Below are positions 6,513 to 7,488 of a DNA stretch of 7,488 nucleotides, piece after piece; the stretch's first letter is position 1, and every line of letters begins with the position of its first letter. The notes under the pieces were generated by a model. The model was not told the origin of the DNA and did not search any database. It saw only the letters and a list, made by a program, of their open reading frames with translations. Both the position numbers and the translations under genes were made by a program. The stretch comes from Nitrososphaerota archaeon. GTDB taxonomy: Archaea > Thermoproteota > Nitrososphaeria > Nitrososphaerales > CADDZS01. The DNA is taken from the NCBI GenBank assembly GCA_027314685.1, contig DAHVAI010000144.1:1-7488 (forward strand), written 5' to 3'.

Positions 6513-6529
6513 GAGCCCGTCCGAATATT
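6513..6529 (+). repeat. IS left terminal inverted repeat
   Basis: GAGCCCGTCCGAATATT matches the right end at 12 of 17 positions. The block TCCGA is identical, and the outermost GAG is shared. Confidence 0.7.
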
Positions 6530-6616
6530 GGTTAACACTAATTCACTTCTGGTCTAAGACACTGGCCCAAGAAGCATAATGGCCGACTGTGCACCGGCTC
6601 CAATGATGAGGCGTAG

Positions 6617-7075
6617 TTGCTACAGCAATCTCAATTGGCTGCAAGGAAAGAGGATCTGGGCGTAGACGAGCAGTATCAGATACCAGACGAGCTCTGGGAG
6701 AGGACTCGAGTTCTGATTCCTCCTCCACCACCAAAGAAAAACAAGGATAGACCGGGACGTCCGAGGATGGATGACAGGAAAGCCATGAACGGGATATTCT
6801 ACGTTTTGAGGACTGGATGCCAGTGGAAGGCGCTGCCTAGATCATTGGGAGCTAAAAGCACCGTGAACGATAGGTTCCAGGAATGGAGGGACGCTGAAGT
6901 GTTCGAAAACATGTGGAAGGAGGGCCTTTTGGAATACGATCAAATCAAGGGAATCAACTGGGAGTGGCAGGCTATGGACGGCGCAATCACGAAGGCTCCT
7001 CTCGGGGGGAAAAAGCACCGGTCCAAATCCCACGGACAGGTCAAAATCTGGAACAAAGAGAAGCCTGCTCGTTGA
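6617..7075 (+). CDS. IS5-family transposase, N-terminal frame (DUF4096 region and first catalytic Asp)
   Basis: This frame holds the first half of a DDE transposase that cuts and joins the IS ends. Residues about 24-75 (LWERTRVLIPPPP, GRPRMDDRKAMNGIFYVLRTGCQWKALP) match the N-terminal domain of IS4/IS5-type transposases (Pfam DUF4096). The first catalytic Asp is in QAMDGAITKAPLGG. After LGGK the frame diverges to unrelated residues and stops at 7073-7075. The correct continuation is one base over, across CTC-GGGGGG-AAAAA at 7001-7014. The start is uncertain: TTG 6617 follows an in-frame TAG, TTG 6635 is an alternative, and no ATG is available before the conserved region. Confidence 0.82.
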   Translation: MLQQSQLAARKEDLGVDEQYQIPDELWERTRVLIPPPPPKKNKDRPGRPRMDDRKAMNGIFYVLRTGCQWKALPRSLGAKSTVNDRFQEWRDAEVFENMWKEGLLEYDQIKGINWEWQAMDGAITKAPLGGKKHRSKSHGQVKIWNKEKPAR

Positions 7076-7481
7076 AGGTAATGGAGTACCGCTCGCCGTG
7101 ATGGCAGCGGGCGCCAACAGAAACGACATGAAGCTCGCTGAACCGACTCTGGAAAACATCGAGATAGAAAGACCGGAGCCTACGAAAAAACATCCACAAA
7201 ACATGTGCATGGACAAAGGGTTTGATTTTCCTGAAATTGACGAGCTTGTTGAAGAATGGGGATACACTGCTCACATCGCGAGGAAAGGCGTGGATCAATC
7301 CAAGAGGAAAAGAATTCCGGGTTACAAGGCAAGGAGATGGGTTGTGGAGAGAACACATTCATGGATGAATAGATTTAGGCGTCTTCTGATACGTTGGGAG
7401 AAAAAGGAAGAGAACTACTTGGCGATGCTACATTTTGCCTGCGCGTGGATAACATATCAACAGGCGGGAATTCTCGGATAG
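7005..7481 (+). CDS. IS5-family transposase, C-terminal frame (catalytic Asp and Glu)
   Basis: Read in the shifted frame from the G-run, the sequence continues as GGKSTGPNPTDRSKSGTKRS, then LLVEGNGVPLAVMAAGANRNDMKLA, exactly the continuation expected of IS5-type transposases. The second catalytic Asp is in MDKGFDFPEID, and the catalytic Glu is in RRWVVERTHSWMNRFRRLL, followed by the usual C-terminal helix (YLAMLHFACAWI). The first ATG in this frame is at 7098, too late to give a catalytic protein on its own. The halves therefore work only if joined by frameshifting or transcript slippage; otherwise this copy is dead. All three DDE residues are intact, which fits a recent lesion, a programmed shift or a sequencing error. 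Confidence 0.82.
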   Translation, partial: GGKSTGPNPTDRSKSGTKRSLLVEGNGVPLAVMAAGANRNDMKLAEPTLENIEIERPEPTKKHPQNMCMDKGFDFPEIDELVEEWGYTAHIARKGVDQSKRKRIPGYKARRWVVERTHSWMNRFRRLLIRWEKKEENYLAMLHFACAWITYQQAGILG

Positions 7482-7485
7482 CCTC
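7469..7485 (-). repeat. IS right terminal inverted repeat
   Basis: Read on the minus strand this is GAGGCTATCCGAGAATT, the partner of the left end. It overlaps the transposase stop codon. Confidence 0.7.
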
Positions 7486-7488
7486 TAA

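Larger units (their letters stand above)
6513..7485 (+). mobile_element. IS5-family insertion sequence, 973 bp, inserted in the RHS gene
   Basis: Both ends can be read from the sequence. The left end starts GAGCCCGTCCGAATATT, and the right end read inward starts GAGGCTATCCGAGAATT, with 12 of 17 positions matching. TAA stands directly outside both ends (6510-6512 and 7486-7488), consistent with the 3-bp duplications of some IS5 subgroups. The transposase lies between them and its TAG stop (7479-7481) sits inside the right repeat. The RHS reading frame runs up to the left end, which shows the element landed in that gene. The size is normal for the family. The window ends exactly at the right-hand TAA, so the far side of the insertion cannot be seen, and a 3-bp match alone has a fair chance of being accidental. 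Confidence 0.8.

Overview
The window looks like an accessory, surface-protein-rich stretch of a mesophilic archaeon, most likely of the Nitrososphaeria (ammonia-oxidising Thaumarchaeota). This placement is an inference of moderate confidence. It rests on leaders without Shine-Dalgarno sequences, a TATA-like promoter candidate, an exported protein very rich in N-glycosylation sequons, and an IS5-type transposase of a kind I associate with that group. Bacteria are not excluded. No rRNA or tRNA anchors the taxonomy.

Layout: every non-mobile gene is on the minus strand, so transcription runs from high to low coordinates. Positions 6513-7485 hold a complete IS5-family element with 12/17-matching terminal inverted repeats, a flanking TAA on each side, and a transposase split into two frames by one extra G in a G6A5 run. 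The element interrupts the 5' part of a large RHS/YD-repeat gene (2980-6510), whose N-terminus is therefore missing. The surviving 1176 residues hold many YD repeats, the RHS-associated core ending in YVDPTGH, a proline-rich and then Ser/Thr-rich stalk, and a glycine-rich hydrophobic C-terminal tip. A four-helix membrane protein gene (2567-2962) follows 17 nt after the RHS stop codon.

Next comes an orphan RHS C-terminus (1762-2430). It repeats the end of the core and the stalk of the large gene (143 nt at about 88% identity plus a second near-identical block) and then diverges into a different hydrophobic tip. Its upstream core is decayed and frameshifted. Two more very small membrane protein genes follow it (1469-1711 and 1267-1452). 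The locus therefore reads RHS-tip1, membrane protein, orphan tip2, membrane protein(s). That is the architecture expected of exchangeable effector tips, each with a cognate partner. Here both the tips and the partners look membrane-embedded, which suggests pore-forming or membrane-active tips with membrane immunity proteins. The main alternative is that the tips are surface anchors.

Positions 820-1266 are a gene-poor spacer with short repeated AT-rich motifs. Below it lie a coiled-coil protein gene (376-819) and, 22 nt further on, the start of a secreted protein that runs off the left edge (1-353).
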